Positions 26,037 to 35,067 of a DNA stretch of 53,479 bases are shown one piece after another. This DNA is from an uncultured Lachnospiraceae bacterium (GTDB taxonomy: Bacteria; Bacillota; Clostridia; Lachnospirales; Lachnospiraceae), in NCBI GenBank assembly GCA_900316855.1, contig ONEK01000015.1, forward strand, positions 1 through 53,479, read 5' to 3'. Both the position numbers and the translations under genes were made by a program. Numbering within the stretch: position 1 is the first letter of the stretch; each line of letters begins with the position of its first letter. The notes beneath the pieces are model-generated. The model worked only from the letters and a program-made list of their open reading frames with translations. It was not told the DNA's origin and searched no databases.

Positions 26037-28157
26037 ATGAGCAGAGATATTTCAGAACCGGTTGTAAAGAAAGACCATGAGGAAAAGATGAGCGGAAAAG
26101 CCGCCTACATCTCGGACCTTGCCTTTGAAGGGGAATACTGGGGCAAAATGGTCCGCTCCACGGTGAGCTATGGGAAGATCCGGAAGGTCACGCTGCCGGA
26201 GCTGCCGCACGGGTACACCGCGGTAACGCAGGACGACGTTCCGGGGCTTAACCTGCTGAAGGTTGTGACGAGCGAGCAGCCGGTTTTCGCGGGCGATGTT
26301 GTGCGCTTTCAGGGCGAGGGCATTCTCATGATTGCGGGACCGGACCGGAAGATCTGCGAGGAGCTTGCCTCGGAGGTGAAGGTCGATTACGAGGAGCGAA
26401 AGCCTGTCCTTGCGATTGACGAAGCGGTGGAGTCCGCGGCGCACTACTCGTTTTCCGGAGGAAAGCCGGTCGGGGAGATTTTCGCCTCGGCGGACCGCAT
26501 CGTGAAGGAGACGTTCACAACGGGGTATCAGGAGCAGGCGTATCTTGAGCCGCAGGGAATGGTCGGACTCTACGAGGACGGCCGCTCGGTTGTCTGCGGC
26601 TCCATGCAGTGTCCGTATTATGTGAAGAACGCCGTGATGCAGACCATGGGCCTTGACGGCGATCATGTGCGGATCGTCGAGACCACAACCGGCGGAGGCT
26701 TCGGCGGCAAGGAGGACTACCCCTCGCTCATCGGCTGCCAGGTCGCGGTCGCTGCGAAGAAGACCGGGCATCCCGTCCGCATGATCCTGGGGAGGCGGGA
26801 GGACCTTTTGACGACGCCAAAGCGCCACCCCTCGAAAATCACGTACCAGGCGGCTCTTGACAGGGACGGAAATATTCTTGCGCTGAAGGCGGATGTGCGG
26901 CTGGACGCAGGGGCTTACGCGGGGCTTTCGGACGTGGTCCTGCAGCGGTCACTCCTTTCCGCGCTCGGTGCCTACCGGATTCCGAACTTCGAGGTGTACG
27001 GCGCCGCCATGCTGACGAACAAGGTATCCAACGGCGCGTTCCGGGGCTTTGGCGCTCCGCAGAGCTTTTTCGCGATCGAGACATTCATGAATCACCTTGC
27101 GGCGATCACAGGACAGGATCCCCTGGATTATAAGAAACAATATTTCGTGCAGCAGGGGGATGTGACCTCCACGGGAGGCCTGTTCCACCATCACGTGCCG
27201 ATTCCGGAGATGCTTACCAGGGCGGAGGAGCTCACGGACTACAGCAGGAAATACCGGGACTACAGCAGACCACAGACAGGACGATTTCACCGGGGCATCG
27301 GAATGTCACTCGTCTTTCATGGCTGCGGCTTCACCGGCGCCGCGGAGCAGGATTTCATCAAAGCGAAGGTGAAGCTTGTCAAGAACGAGGATGACACCGT
27401 TCGGATCCTGGTTTCCAACACGGATATCGGACAGGGGCTTAAAACCACGTTTTCCAAAATCGTCGCCAGTGTGCTGGAGCTGCCTCTTGAGCGGATCCTG
27501 ATTGATAATCCGGATACGGATGTCGTTCCGGATTCCGGTCCCACCGTTGCCTCGCGGTCCCTGATGATTGTAGGAAGACTGCTGGAGCGGGCCGCCGCAA
27601 AGCTTAAGAAGGAGTGGAAGGACGGCGCGCGGCAGGAGGTAACGGAACATTACCGGCACCCGGATTTCATGATCCCCTGGGATGGGAAGACGTTTCACGG
27701 GGATGCCTATCCCACCTATTCCTGGGCACTGAACGTCGTCGAGGTGGAGACGGATGTTCTGACCGGACAGTCACGGCTTCTTGACGTCTGCGGCATCTTT
27801 GATGTCGGCACGCCCATTGACCGGACTATCATGATCGGCCAGGCGCAGGGCGGCATGCTGCAGGGCCTTGGCTACGGCTCGAGCGAGAACCTCGAGGACC
27901 GGGACGGACGCCTTATGCAGACCAGCTTTACGGACTACATGATTCCGACGGCGATGGATACCGTTCCGTTTAAGATCGACTTTATCGACAACCGGTACGA
28001 CGGAGGGCCGTTCGGCGCCAAGGGCGCCGGGGAGCTGACGCTCGTCGGTGCGGCTCCCGCCTTCGAAGCCGCCGTCGAGCAGGCGACAGGCTGCCGCTTC
28101 AGCGACATCCCCTTAACGCCCGAGAAGGTGCTGGATGCACTGACCGGTAAAAATTGA
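26037..28157 (+). CDS. xdhA: Xanthine dehydrogenase-type hydroxylase, molybdopterin subunit
   Basis: A 706-aa large subunit of a three-part molybdenum hydroxylase. It begins with the Ald_Xan_dh hammerhead domain (MSGKAAYISDL), followed by the molybdopterin-binding domain: [22 protein letters not shown] (the Arg that helps to bind the purine), and GAKGAGEL with the catalytic base Glu666. Motifs therefore look intact, and the enzyme should hydroxylate purines such as hypoxanthine or xanthine. The FeS and FAD subunits follow, but a ~240-base inserted element lies between this gene and the FeS gene. A second, fused enzyme of this family lies 11 kb downstream. Confidence 0.9.
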   Translation: MSRDISEPVVKKDHEEKMSGKAAYISDLAFEGEYWGKMVRSTVSYGKIRKVTLPELPHGYTAVTQDDVPGLNLLKVVTSEQPVFAGDVVRFQGEGILMIAGPDRKICEELASEVKVDYEERKPVLAIDEAVESAAHYSFSGGKPVGEIFASADRIVKETFTTGYQEQAYLEPQGMVGLYEDGRSVVCGSMQCPYYVKNAVMQTMGLDGDHVRIVETTTGGGFGGKEDYPSLIGCQVAVAAKKTGHPVRMILGRREDLLTTPKRHPSKITYQAALDRDGNILALKADVRLDAGAYAGLSDVVLQRSLLSALGAYRIPNFEVYGAAMLTNKVSNGAFRGFGAPQSFFAIETFMNHLAAITGQDPLDYKKQYFVQQGDVTSTGGLFHHHVPIPEMLTRAEELTDYSRKYRDYSRPQTGRFHRGIGMSLVFHGCGFTGAAEQDFIKAKVKLVKNEDDTVRILVSNTDIGQGLKTTFSKIVASVLELPLERILIDNPDTDVVPDSGPTVASRSLMIVGRLLERAAAKLKKEWKDGARQEVTEHYRHPDFMIPWDGKTFHGDAYPTYSWALNVVEVETDVLTGQSRLLDVCGIFDVGTPIDRTIMIGQAQGGMLQGLGYGSSENLEDRDGRLMQTSFTDYMIPTAMDTVPFKIDFIDNRYDGGPFGAKGAGELTLVGAAPAFEAAVEQATGCRFSDIPLTPEKVLDALTGKN

Positions 28158-28167
28158 CCTGAGGGAA

Positions 28168-28415
28168 AATATAAGATTGAGGTGTCAAAAGTGATTACGG
28201 ATTGTTTCGCTGCTTCGCAGCTCCCACATCTCCGTTTCACTCCGGTCGGCGCTAAACGGACGTCCACTGGACGTCCAGCGCCCTACCCACAATTCGCATT
28301 TTCGTGGTGCTTCACACCACTTCATGCTCATTGTGGGGCGTGTCAATAACTCATCGCCCCACTTACAAGCAAGCTTGACGTGGGGCATGAGTTTTGACAC
28401 TGTAATCAATATAAG
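28168..28415. mobile_element. MITE-like palindromic insertion with 8-bp target duplication
   Basis: AATATAAG at 28168-28175 is repeated at 28408-28415, bracketing 232 bases with imperfect terminal inverted repeats: ATTGAGGTGTCAAAA on the left against ATTACAGTGTCAAAA read inward from the right, 12 of 15 matching. Inside are several nested stems: CCCACAAT (28286-28293) with ATTGTGGG (28330-28337), GTGGTG/CACCAC around CTTCA, and GTGGGGC/GCCCCAC. No coding potential is evident. Removing the element restores AATATAAGGTGAAACGATG, a natural ribosome binding site and start for the FeS gene. Confidence 0.78.
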
Positions 28416-28423
28416 GTGAAACG

Positions 28424-28891
28424 ATGATTACATTTACATTAAACGGGGAAAACGTAAGCTCCCGCGCGGAGCCGATGGACCGTCTTCTTGACGTACTGCG
28501 CGGGGAATTCGGTCTGCACGGGCCGAAGGAGGGCTGCGGCGAAGGCGAGTGCGGTGCCTGTGCCTGCCTTATTGACGGGGAACTGCACAATTCCTGCATC
28601 ACGCCGGCGGGCGCCGTACAGGGGCACAGCGTAGTCACACTCGACGGATTCAGACAGACGCCGCAGTACCGGCTGCTGGAGGAGACGTTTGCCGAGGCGG
28701 GGGCCGTGCAGTGCGGCTTCTGCACGCCGGGCATGACCATGGCGGCCCAGGCCATTCTGTCGAAGAATCCGCATCCGGACAAGGACACGATCCGGGAAGC
28801 CATTTCCGGCAATCTGTGCCGCTGCACCGGCTACAATATGATCATTGACGCCATCTCCCTCGCGGCGGAAAGGGGGCACGGGCTATGGTGA
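28424..28891 (+). CDS. xdhC: Xanthine dehydrogenase-type hydroxylase, 2x[2Fe-2S] subunit
   Basis: A 155-aa iron-sulfur subunit of the molybdenum hydroxylase that carries electrons from molybdenum to FAD. The plant-ferredoxin-like cluster motif is CGEGECGACACL..HNSC, and the second, alpha-helical cluster motif is QCGFCTPGM...LCRCTGYN, so all eight cysteines are present. Its length is typical. The start has AAGGTG upstream, reconstituted across the end of the inserted element. It overlaps the FAD gene by 7 bases. In three-subunit E. coli nomenclature this corresponds to XdhC (the FeS subunit), not the unrelated XdhC maturation factor. Confidence 0.93.
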   Translation: MITFTLNGENVSSRAEPMDRLLDVLRGEFGLHGPKEGCGEGECGACACLIDGELHNSCITPAGAVQGHSVVTLDGFRQTPQYRLLEETFAEAGAVQCGFCTPGMTMAAQAILSKNPHPDKDTIREAISGNLCRCTGYNMIIDAISLAAERGHGLW

Positions 28892-29769
28892 ACGCATATT
28901 ACCCGAAATCGGCGGACGAGGCTCTCCGCATCCGGCACGCGCATCCCGGCGCGCAGCTTGTCTGCGGCGGGACGGATGCCATGGTGAGGAAGGTCCCCGC
29001 GGAGGATGTCATCCTGCTGGGCAGCGCGGCAGACCTGAAGGACGTCACACGGGAGAAAGACGGACGGCTCCTCATCGGTGCGGCCGCAACGTATGCGCAG
29101 CTCCTCCGGAATCCGCTGCTTCCTGACATCCTGCACCGGTGCATCACGGGCATTGCCTCCCCCGCGGTCCGCAGCGCCGGGACGATAGCCGGCAACGTCT
29201 GCAACGCGCCCCCCGCGGGAGATACACTCCCCGTCCTGTATATCCTGGACGCACAGGCCGTCATCGGAAGGGCAGCAGAGGACGGAACATGTGTCTTCCG
29301 CAGGGAGCCGGTCCCGGAATTCATAAAGGGCGTGAGAAAAATTGATCTCGCTCCGGATGAAATTGTGACCGGAATTTCCCTGGACCTTCCGTCCTATGCG
29401 GACATGAACCACAGATATTACGAGAAGGTCGGAGCCAGAAAGGCGGAAGCCATCTCGAAGGTTTCCTTCGCCGCCTGTGCAAGGACTGCCTCCGGTGCCG
29501 GGGAAGACGGAGCGCCTGCGGGAACAATCGAAGCGTTCCGTGTTTCGTTCGGCTCCGTTGGCGTGAGTGCCCTGCGGTTTCCGGACCTGGAGCGGGAAAT
29601 CTGCGGCATGACGGTACGTGAGGCAGCCGGAAAGCGTGAGCTCCTGCTGAGCCGTTACATGGAACGGATCCATCCGATCAGCGACCAGAGATCGACCGCG
29701 GAGTACCGCGGCCAGGTGTGCCGGAACCTTCTTGGAACCTTCCTGGATTCGCTCGCGGATTTCCCGTGA
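28885..29769 (+). CDS. xdhB: Xanthine dehydrogenase-type hydroxylase, FAD subunit
   Basis: A 294-aa FAD-binding subunit that passes electrons to an acceptor such as NAD. The FAD motif GGTDAM (residues ~31-36) and AGTIAGNVCNAPPAGDTLPVLYILDAQ are those of CO dehydrogenase/xanthine dehydrogenase flavoproteins, and a C-terminal CO-dehydrogenase flavoprotein-like domain follows. It completes the Mo-FeS-FAD set and overlaps the FeS gene by 7 bases. A small hairpin and 34 bases separate it from ssnA. Confidence 0.9.
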   Translation: MVNAYYPKSADEALRIRHAHPGAQLVCGGTDAMVRKVPAEDVILLGSAADLKDVTREKDGRLLIGAAATYAQLLRNPLLPDILHRCITGIASPAVRSAGTIAGNVCNAPPAGDTLPVLYILDAQAVIGRAAEDGTCVFRREPVPEFIKGVRKIDLAPDEIVTGISLDLPSYADMNHRYYEKVGARKAEAISKVSFAACARTASGAGEDGAPAGTIEAFRVSFGSVGVSALRFPDLEREICGMTVREAAGKRELLLSRYMERIHPISDQRSTAEYRGQVCRNLLGTFLDSLADFP

Positions 29770-29772
29770 TGG

Positions 29773-29792
29773 ATGCCTGCTGACGCAGGCAT
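29773..29792 (+). other. Small hairpin between xdhB and ssnA
   Basis: A perfect 8-bp stem, ATGCCTGC and GCAGGCAT, around TGAC, immediately before the ssnA ribosome binding site. There is no T run. It may stabilise or set processing of the polycistronic message. Confidence 0.45.
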
Positions 29793-29803
29793 GAAAGGTA
29801 AGT

Positions 29804-31129
29804 ATGATCCTGATTGGAAATGCCCCGGTGATCACCGGGACGAAGGAAAACCCCCTGATCCCGGACGGGTGCGTAGCAGTCGACGGGGACCGGATCCTGG
29901 AAACCGGACAGACGGATACGCTCCGCAGCCGGTATCCGGACAGTGAATTTGTGGACGCGGACGGCTGTATCTGCATGCCGGGCCTGATCAACGCGCACGA
30001 GCATATTTACAGTGAGTTTGCGCGCGGGCTTTCCATGCCTTATGACACGCCGCACGGGTTCCTTGGCGTCCTTGAGAATATCTGGTGGCCGCTCGACCGG
30101 GCAATGACTCCGGACGCGGTGCAGGCAAGCGCGGCTGCCTGCCTGATCGAATGCATTAAGAACGGCGTCACGACCGTCATCGATCATCACGCGGGGTATG
30201 GCACCATCGGGGGCAGCCTTTCCCTCATTGCGGAGCAGGCCAGGCGTCTCGGTGTCCGGACGTGCCTTTGCTACGAAATCTCCGACCGGGACGGACAGGA
30301 TAAATGCCGGGAGGCGATCCGGGAGAACATGCGCTTTATCGATGAGACAGTGCGGGAGGACAGTCCCATGCTCCGCGGTCTCGTCGGTCTGCACGCGTCG
30401 TTTACGCTTTCGGACGGGACGCTTGACGCGGTCCGCAGCGCCAACACACATCATGCGGGCTATCACGTCCATGTCGCGGAAGGGGCCTATGACGAGGACC
30501 TGTGCCGGGAACAGCACGGCTGTTCCATCGTGGAACGCTTCGCGAGGGAAGGCATCCTGGGCCCCGACACGATCGCCGCACACTGCATACATATTGAGGA
30601 CAGCGACCTGGACCTCCTTCGTTCCACCGGGACCATGGTCGTGCACAATCCGGAATCGAACATGAATAACGCCGTGGGCGCGCCGGATATCCTCGCCATG
30701 CGGGACAGGGGCATTACGGTCGGCCTTGGAACCGACGGCTACGGACAGGATCTGCTGCGCTCCATGCAGACCGCGAACATTCTGCAAAAGCTGTGCCATC
30801 AGGATCCCGCAAGGGGCATGGACGATGCGTGGTCCCTCCTGTTTGAGGGAAATCCCGCAATCGCCTCGCACATCTTCGGCCTTCCGGTCGGGATTCTTGC
30901 GCCCGGCGCCGCGGCGGATCTCATTCTCGCCCGCTATACGCCGATGACGCCCCTGACCAGGGACAATTACAGGGCGCACATGATGTTCGGCCTTACCGGC
31001 GCGCAGACGGATTCGGTGATGATAGGCGGCAGATTTGTCATGCGGGGCAGGAAGCTTCTTGCCGTTGATGAGGAAGAGGAAATGGCGAAGGCGCGGGAAT
31101 CGGCGTCACGCCTGTGGGAGAAATTCTGA
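29804..31129 (+). CDS. ssnA: SsnA-type amidohydrolase (purine/aminohydrolase)
   Basis: A 441-aa amidohydrolase of the guanine deaminase/chlorohydrolase branch, close in length to E. coli SsnA (about 442). Metal-binding residues: His in NAHEHIYSE, His in YHVHVAEG, His in IAAHCIHI and Asp in GLGTDGYG. SsnA is a marker of the anaerobic purine/molybdenum-hydroxylase clusters in clostridia and E. coli and is assumed to deaminate or hydrolyse a purine or an early ring-opened intermediate. AAAGGTAAGT precedes the ATG. Its stop is directly followed by the YgfK gene. Confidence 0.88.
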   Translation: MILIGNAPVITGTKENPLIPDGCVAVDGDRILETGQTDTLRSRYPDSEFVDADGCICMPGLINAHEHIYSEFARGLSMPYDTPHGFLGVLENIWWPLDRAMTPDAVQASAAACLIECIKNGVTTVIDHHAGYGTIGGSLSLIAEQARRLGVRTCLCYEISDRDGQDKCREAIRENMRFIDETVREDSPMLRGLVGLHASFTLSDGTLDAVRSANTHHAGYHVHVAEGAYDEDLCREQHGCSIVERFAREGILGPDTIAAHCIHIEDSDLDLLRSTGTMVVHNPESNMNNAVGAPDILAMRDRGITVGLGTDGYGQDLLRSMQTANILQKLCHQDPARGMDDAWSLLFEGNPAIASHIFGLPVGILAPGAAADLILARYTPMTPLTRDNYRAHMMFGLTGAQTDSVMIGGRFVMRGRKLLAVDEEEEMAKARESASRLWEKF

Positions 31130-32602
31130 TTGAACAACGAAATGAGACCCGTCCCTTTCGGGACTGAATTGAAGAATCTGCTCGCGGAATACTGCACGAA
31201 GGGCACGCTGGAGCAGGTGCCGGTGTGGAAGGGACCTGTGTCGGACAGGATCGGCGTCGCAGCGGGACCGCACACACAGACGTGTCAGGGCATCGTTGCC
31301 TGCTGGGCAGCAGGCGCCGGCCTGATCGAGCTGAAGACGATCCAGACCCTGTACGGGAAGGACCTTGGCATCCGGAAGCCGTGCATAGACTCCGGGGACG
31401 AAGTCTACAACACCGAGTGGTCCTCGGAGTTTTCCGCAGCGACCGCGGCGGGGGAGTACATCCGTGCCTTCCTCCTCATCCGGCTCCTCTCGAAGGAGCT
31501 GTCCATTCCGCGCATTCCTCATTTTGCCGCAAGCGTCGGCTATGACTATAAGGGGATCACGTCACCTGTGGTCACGGGATTTATCAGGACCCTGCAGGAT
31601 GCATCCGGCAATCCGGAGTGGCAGGAGGACCTTGCCTTTGTCAGGGCGAACCGGGATCTGTTCGCAAACCTTACCGATGGTGATGTTCAGGACATCGTGG
31701 ATCATCCGTGCATTGCCCCGGTTGTGACGCTCTCCACCATGCACGGGTGTCCGGGCAGTGAAATCCGGGACATTGTTTATTACCTGCTCGATACGATCGG
31801 CATTGACACCCGGGTCAAGCTGAATCCGACGCTGGTCGGGTTTTCCCTTGCGGACAAGCTCCTGAAAACGCGTGATTTCCACGATGAGCTTTCCCCTGCG
31901 CTTTTTGAAAAGGACCCGGATATCAAAGAGGTGCAGGGCATCCTCACAGACTGCCTCGAAAAGGCGCGGGAGTGCGGGCGCACGTTCGGCGTCAAGCTGA
32001 CGAATACGCTTCCCGTACACGCACCCGGGCCAGATGAGGGCGGAACCCGGTATCTCTCCGGCAAGGCGCTGTACCCGCTCTCGGTGCAGACAGCGGCCCT
32101 TGTCGCGTCGCGCTGCCCTGATGTGCCGGTTTCATTCTCCGGCGGCGCGGACAGCGTCAATACACCGGAGCTTCTGCGTGCGGGAATCCGCAATGTCACG
32201 ATCTGTTCGCTGCTGCTCTCCCAGGGAGGATACCGGAACCTCCCGAGGGTGCAGGCTGCTGCGGCACAGACCGGGACCGCAGAGGCGGGCGGCACAGACC
32301 TGGACGCGCTCATGAAGCTGAGCGCGGAGGCATCCTGCAGCCGCAGATGGAGGGCTTCGCTTGCGGCAAAGCCTGCCGTGCTGCATCACCCGGAAATCCC
32401 GGCGAAAACCTGTGCCTTCTGTCACAGCTGCGTGGACGTATGCCCGAACAGGGCCAATGTAAGACTCAGGACACCATCAGGAGAGGCTGTTCTTCATGTG
32501 CCGGAGCGGTGCAACGCGTGCGGCGTGTGTGCCTGCACCTGTCCTCTTGGCAGAATCCCGTATGAGGAGAAAGGAACCATCGATGACATTCCAACTGATT
32601 GA
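31130..32602 (+). CDS. ygfK: Short YgfK: dihydroorotate dehydrogenase-like domain plus two [4Fe-4S] clusters
   Basis: A 490-aa protein homologous to the N-terminal part of YgfK (about 1030 aa in E. coli), with an FMN-type TIM barrel (GVAAGPHTQTCQGI..AAGAGLIELKTIQTLYGKDL, VTLSTMHGCPG, VKLNPTLVG, PVSFSGGADS) and two C-terminal [4Fe-4S] motifs, CAFCHSCVDVCP and CNACGVCACTCP. The GltD-like FAD/NADPH module that lies between these in YgfK is missing. The arrangement resembles PreA of dihydropyrimidine dehydrogenase, so it may reduce a ring double bond or pass electrons to or from the hydroxylases with a separate partner. The start TTG at 31130 directly follows the ssnA stop; ATG 31142 is an alternative. 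Its end overlaps ygeX by 20 bases. Confidence 0.75.
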   Translation: MNNEMRPVPFGTELKNLLAEYCTKGTLEQVPVWKGPVSDRIGVAAGPHTQTCQGIVACWAAGAGLIELKTIQTLYGKDLGIRKPCIDSGDEVYNTEWSSEFSAATAAGEYIRAFLLIRLLSKELSIPRIPHFAASVGYDYKGITSPVVTGFIRTLQDASGNPEWQEDLAFVRANRDLFANLTDGDVQDIVDHPCIAPVVTLSTMHGCPGSEIRDIVYYLLDTIGIDTRVKLNPTLVGFSLADKLLKTRDFHDELSPALFEKDPDIKEVQGILTDCLEKARECGRTFGVKLTNTLPVHAPGPDEGGTRYLSGKALYPLSVQTAALVASRCPDVPVSFSGGADSVNTPELLRAGIRNVTICSLLLSQGGYRNLPRVQAAAAQTGTAEAGGTDLDALMKLSAEASCSRRWRASLAAKPAVLHHPEIPAKTCAFCHSCVDVCPNRANVRLRTPSGEAVLHVPERCNACGVCACTCPLGRIPYEEKGTIDDIPTD

Positions 32603-33815
32603 GAACAGGGAAACGAAAAGGGACGCGGACGCATCGTTCCTCGGCCCTGAAAAGGCGCGGAAGGCAAGGACATACCATGAGAGCTTCCCGCAGTATTGCG
32701 CAACACCCCTGCAAAAGCTCTCTGCCCTTGCGGAGCAGCTCGGCGTGCAGGGGATATATGTGAAGGACGAGTCGTACCGCTTCGGGCTCAATGCCTTCAA
32801 GGTGCTCGGCGGCAGCTACGCCATCGGCAGGTATATCGCGGAAAGGCTCGGCATACCGCTGTCGGAGCTTACCTTTGAGAAGCTGACGTCCGCAAAGCTT
32901 AAGGAGCAGCTCGGCGACATCACTTTTATCTCCGCGACGGACGGCAATCACGGGCGGGGCGTCGCCTGGGCAGCGCGGCAGCTCGGTCAGAAATCTGTTA
33001 TCTATATGCCCAGAGGAAGCGCCCGCGAGCGTTTCGACAACATCCGCCGGGAGGGCGCCGACGTCACGATCACGGACCTTAACTACGACGACGCCGTGCG
33101 CAAGGCGGACGAAGACGCGAGGGAAAACGGCTGGGTCCTCGTGCAGGATACGTCCTGGCCGGGGTATGAGGACATCCCGCGCTGGATCATGCAGGGGTAC
33201 ACCACACTCTCGCTTGAGATTTTTGAGCAGCTGGGAGATATAAGGCCAACGCATATTTTCCTGCAGGCAGGCGTCGGTTCGTTTTCCTCCTCGGCGGCGG
33301 GATTTTTCGCACAGGCGTATGGGAAGGACCACAGGCCTGCAGTCACCATAGTCGAGCCGGATGCCGCGGACTGCATCTTCCGGACCATGAAGGCGGCGGA
33401 CGGACAGCTCCACCCCGTAAAGGGCGACATGAACACGATCATGGCGGGCCTTGCCTGCGGCGAGCCGGTGACGGTCGGCATCGACGTCCTCCGCAGCTAT
33501 GCGGACTTCTTTATCTCCTGCCCGGACAGTGCGGCGGCGGACGGCATGCGGATCCTGTCTTCTCCCGCGGGGGAGGACGCAAGAATCATCTCCGGAGAGA
33601 GCGGCGCGGCCGCGTTCGGCGCGTGCATGGAAATTCTCATGCGGGAGCAGCTGCAGCCCCTTAAGGAGAAGCTTGGGATCGACAGGCATTCCGTGCTGCT
33701 GTTTATCAGCACGGAGGGAGCGACCGACCCCGTCAATTACAGGAACGTTGTCTGGAACGGGGCGTACCCATGGACGGAGCATCCGGGCGAAGCTGCCTCT
33801 TCGGATTTTATCTGA
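32583..33815 (+). CDS. ygeX: 2,3-Diaminopropionate ammonia-lyase
   Basis: A 410-aa PLP enzyme, a little longer than E. coli YgeX (398). Lys73 in GLNAFKVLGG is the PLP-binding lysine. The fold-type-II signatures FISATDGNHGRGVAWAARQLGQ and VGSFSSSAAGFFAQ are present. It breaks 2,3-diaminopropionate into pyruvate and two ammonia. In the gut-bacterial urate pathway this is the step that makes pyruvate from the ring carbons. The in-frame extension to 32496 is not used: GAGAAAGGAACC lies before the ATG at 32583, inside the end of ygfK. A 67-base gap follows before ygeY. Confidence 0.92.
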   Translation: MTFQLIENRETKRDADASFLGPEKARKARTYHESFPQYCATPLQKLSALAEQLGVQGIYVKDESYRFGLNAFKVLGGSYAIGRYIAERLGIPLSELTFEKLTSAKLKEQLGDITFISATDGNHGRGVAWAARQLGQKSVIYMPRGSARERFDNIRREGADVTITDLNYDDAVRKADEDARENGWVLVQDTSWPGYEDIPRWIMQGYTTLSLEIFEQLGDIRPTHIFLQAGVGSFSSSAAGFFAQAYGKDHRPAVTIVEPDAADCIFRTMKAADGQLHPVKGDMNTIMAGLACGEPVTVGIDVLRSYADFFISCPDSAAADGMRILSSPAGEDARIISGESGAAAFGACMEILMREQLQPLKEKLGIDRHSVLLFISTEGATDPVNYRNVVWNGAYPWTEHPGEAASSDFI

Positions 33816-33882
33816 CCCATTCTGCAATCAACCGGAAACATCAAACAATAAATCTTCATCCTGAGGAGGAAAGGACTGATCC

Positions 33883-35067
33883 ATGTTAACCGAGGAAAGA
33901 AAAGAAGCTGTCATTGAACTGTGCCGGGAACTTATCCGCAGGCAGAGCTATTCCGGGCATGAGGAGGGAGTTGTCGCCGTCCTGAAGGACTTTTATACGC
34001 GGCACGGATTCGATGAGGTGACGACGGACAAATACGGCAACATCATCGGTGTGATTCACGGGAAGAGGCCCGGAAAAAAGCTTCTGTTCGACGGCCACAT
34101 CGATACGGTGCCCGTTCCGGACCCGTCCGTGTGGAACCATGATCCGTTTGCCGCGGAAATCGAGGATGGCAAAATCTACGGCCGCGGCACATCGGACATG
34201 AAGGGCGCGGACGCCGCCATGGCCGTAGCCGCTGCGTCGTTTGCGGAGGATACCGGCAGGGACTTTGCCGGGGATATATATATCGCGGGCGTTGTCCACG
34301 AGGAGTGCTTTGAGGGTGTCGCGGCGCGTAACATCAGCCGCACCGTGCAGCCGGACTACGTTGTGATCGGCGAATCCTCGAACCTGAACCTCAAGATCGG
34401 ACAGCGCGGCAGGGGCGAGGTCGTCGTCGAGACGTTCGGCGTGCCGGCTCATTCCTCCAACCCGGACAAGGGCGTCAACGCGGTCTACAGCATGTGCCGT
34501 CTTGTATCGGAGATCCGGAAGGTGAAGGCACCGCATCATGACTTTCTGGGCGACGGAATCCTGGAGCTGACGGATATCAAATCCAGCCCGTATCCCGGAG
34601 CCTCCGTTGTCCCGGATTACTGCAGGGCAACGTATGACCGCCGCCTTCTCGTCGGCGAGACGAAGGAGAGCGTCCTGGCGCCTATACAGGAGATTATCGG
34701 AAGACTATCGGCAGAGGATCCGAAGTTCAGGGCACAGGTTTCGTTCGCGAGGGGGAAGGAGAAGTGCTATACCGGCGAGACGATCGAGGGCGAGCGCTTC
34801 TTCCCCGGCTGGCTCTATGATGAGAACGAGGACTACATTCAGGATATCCTGAACGAGCTTCACTCCATGGGCTTCGATCCACAGGTTACGAAATATAACT
34901 TCTGCACGAACGGGAGCCATTACGCGGGAGAGGCCGGCATCCGCACGATCGGCATGGGCCCCTCGCTCGAGTCTCTTGCGCACACGATTGACGAATATGT
35001 TTCACTTGATCAGCTGACCGGCGTCACGGAGCGCTACATCGGCATCCTGAGGGCACTTCTGTCATGA
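33883..35067 (+). CDS. ygeY: M20-family amidase/peptidase, YgeY-type
   Basis: A 394-aa M20 metallo-amidohydrolase close in length to E. coli YgeY (403). Zinc ligands and catalytic acids: FDGHIDTVPV (His and Asp), RGTSDMKGADAAM (Asp), HEECFEGVA (Glu) and a C-terminal His in GSHYAGEAG. YgeY lies with ygeX in purine clusters and is believed to hydrolyse an acyl or carbamoyl group to release diaminopropionate. GGAGGAAAGGACTGATCC gives a strong ribosome binding site. It overlaps the D-aminoacylase gene by 4 bases (ATGA). Confidence 0.9.
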   Translation: MLTEERKEAVIELCRELIRRQSYSGHEEGVVAVLKDFYTRHGFDEVTTDKYGNIIGVIHGKRPGKKLLFDGHIDTVPVPDPSVWNHDPFAAEIEDGKIYGRGTSDMKGADAAMAVAAASFAEDTGRDFAGDIYIAGVVHEECFEGVAARNISRTVQPDYVVIGESSNLNLKIGQRGRGEVVVETFGVPAHSSNPDKGVNAVYSMCRLVSEIRKVKAPHHDFLGDGILELTDIKSSPYPGASVVPDYCRATYDRRLLVGETKESVLAPIQEIIGRLSAEDPKFRAQVSFARGKEKCYTGETIEGERFFPGWLYDENEDYIQDILNELHSMGFDPQVTKYNFCTNGSHYAGEAGIRTIGMGPSLESLAHTIDEYVSLDQLTGVTERYIGILRALLS

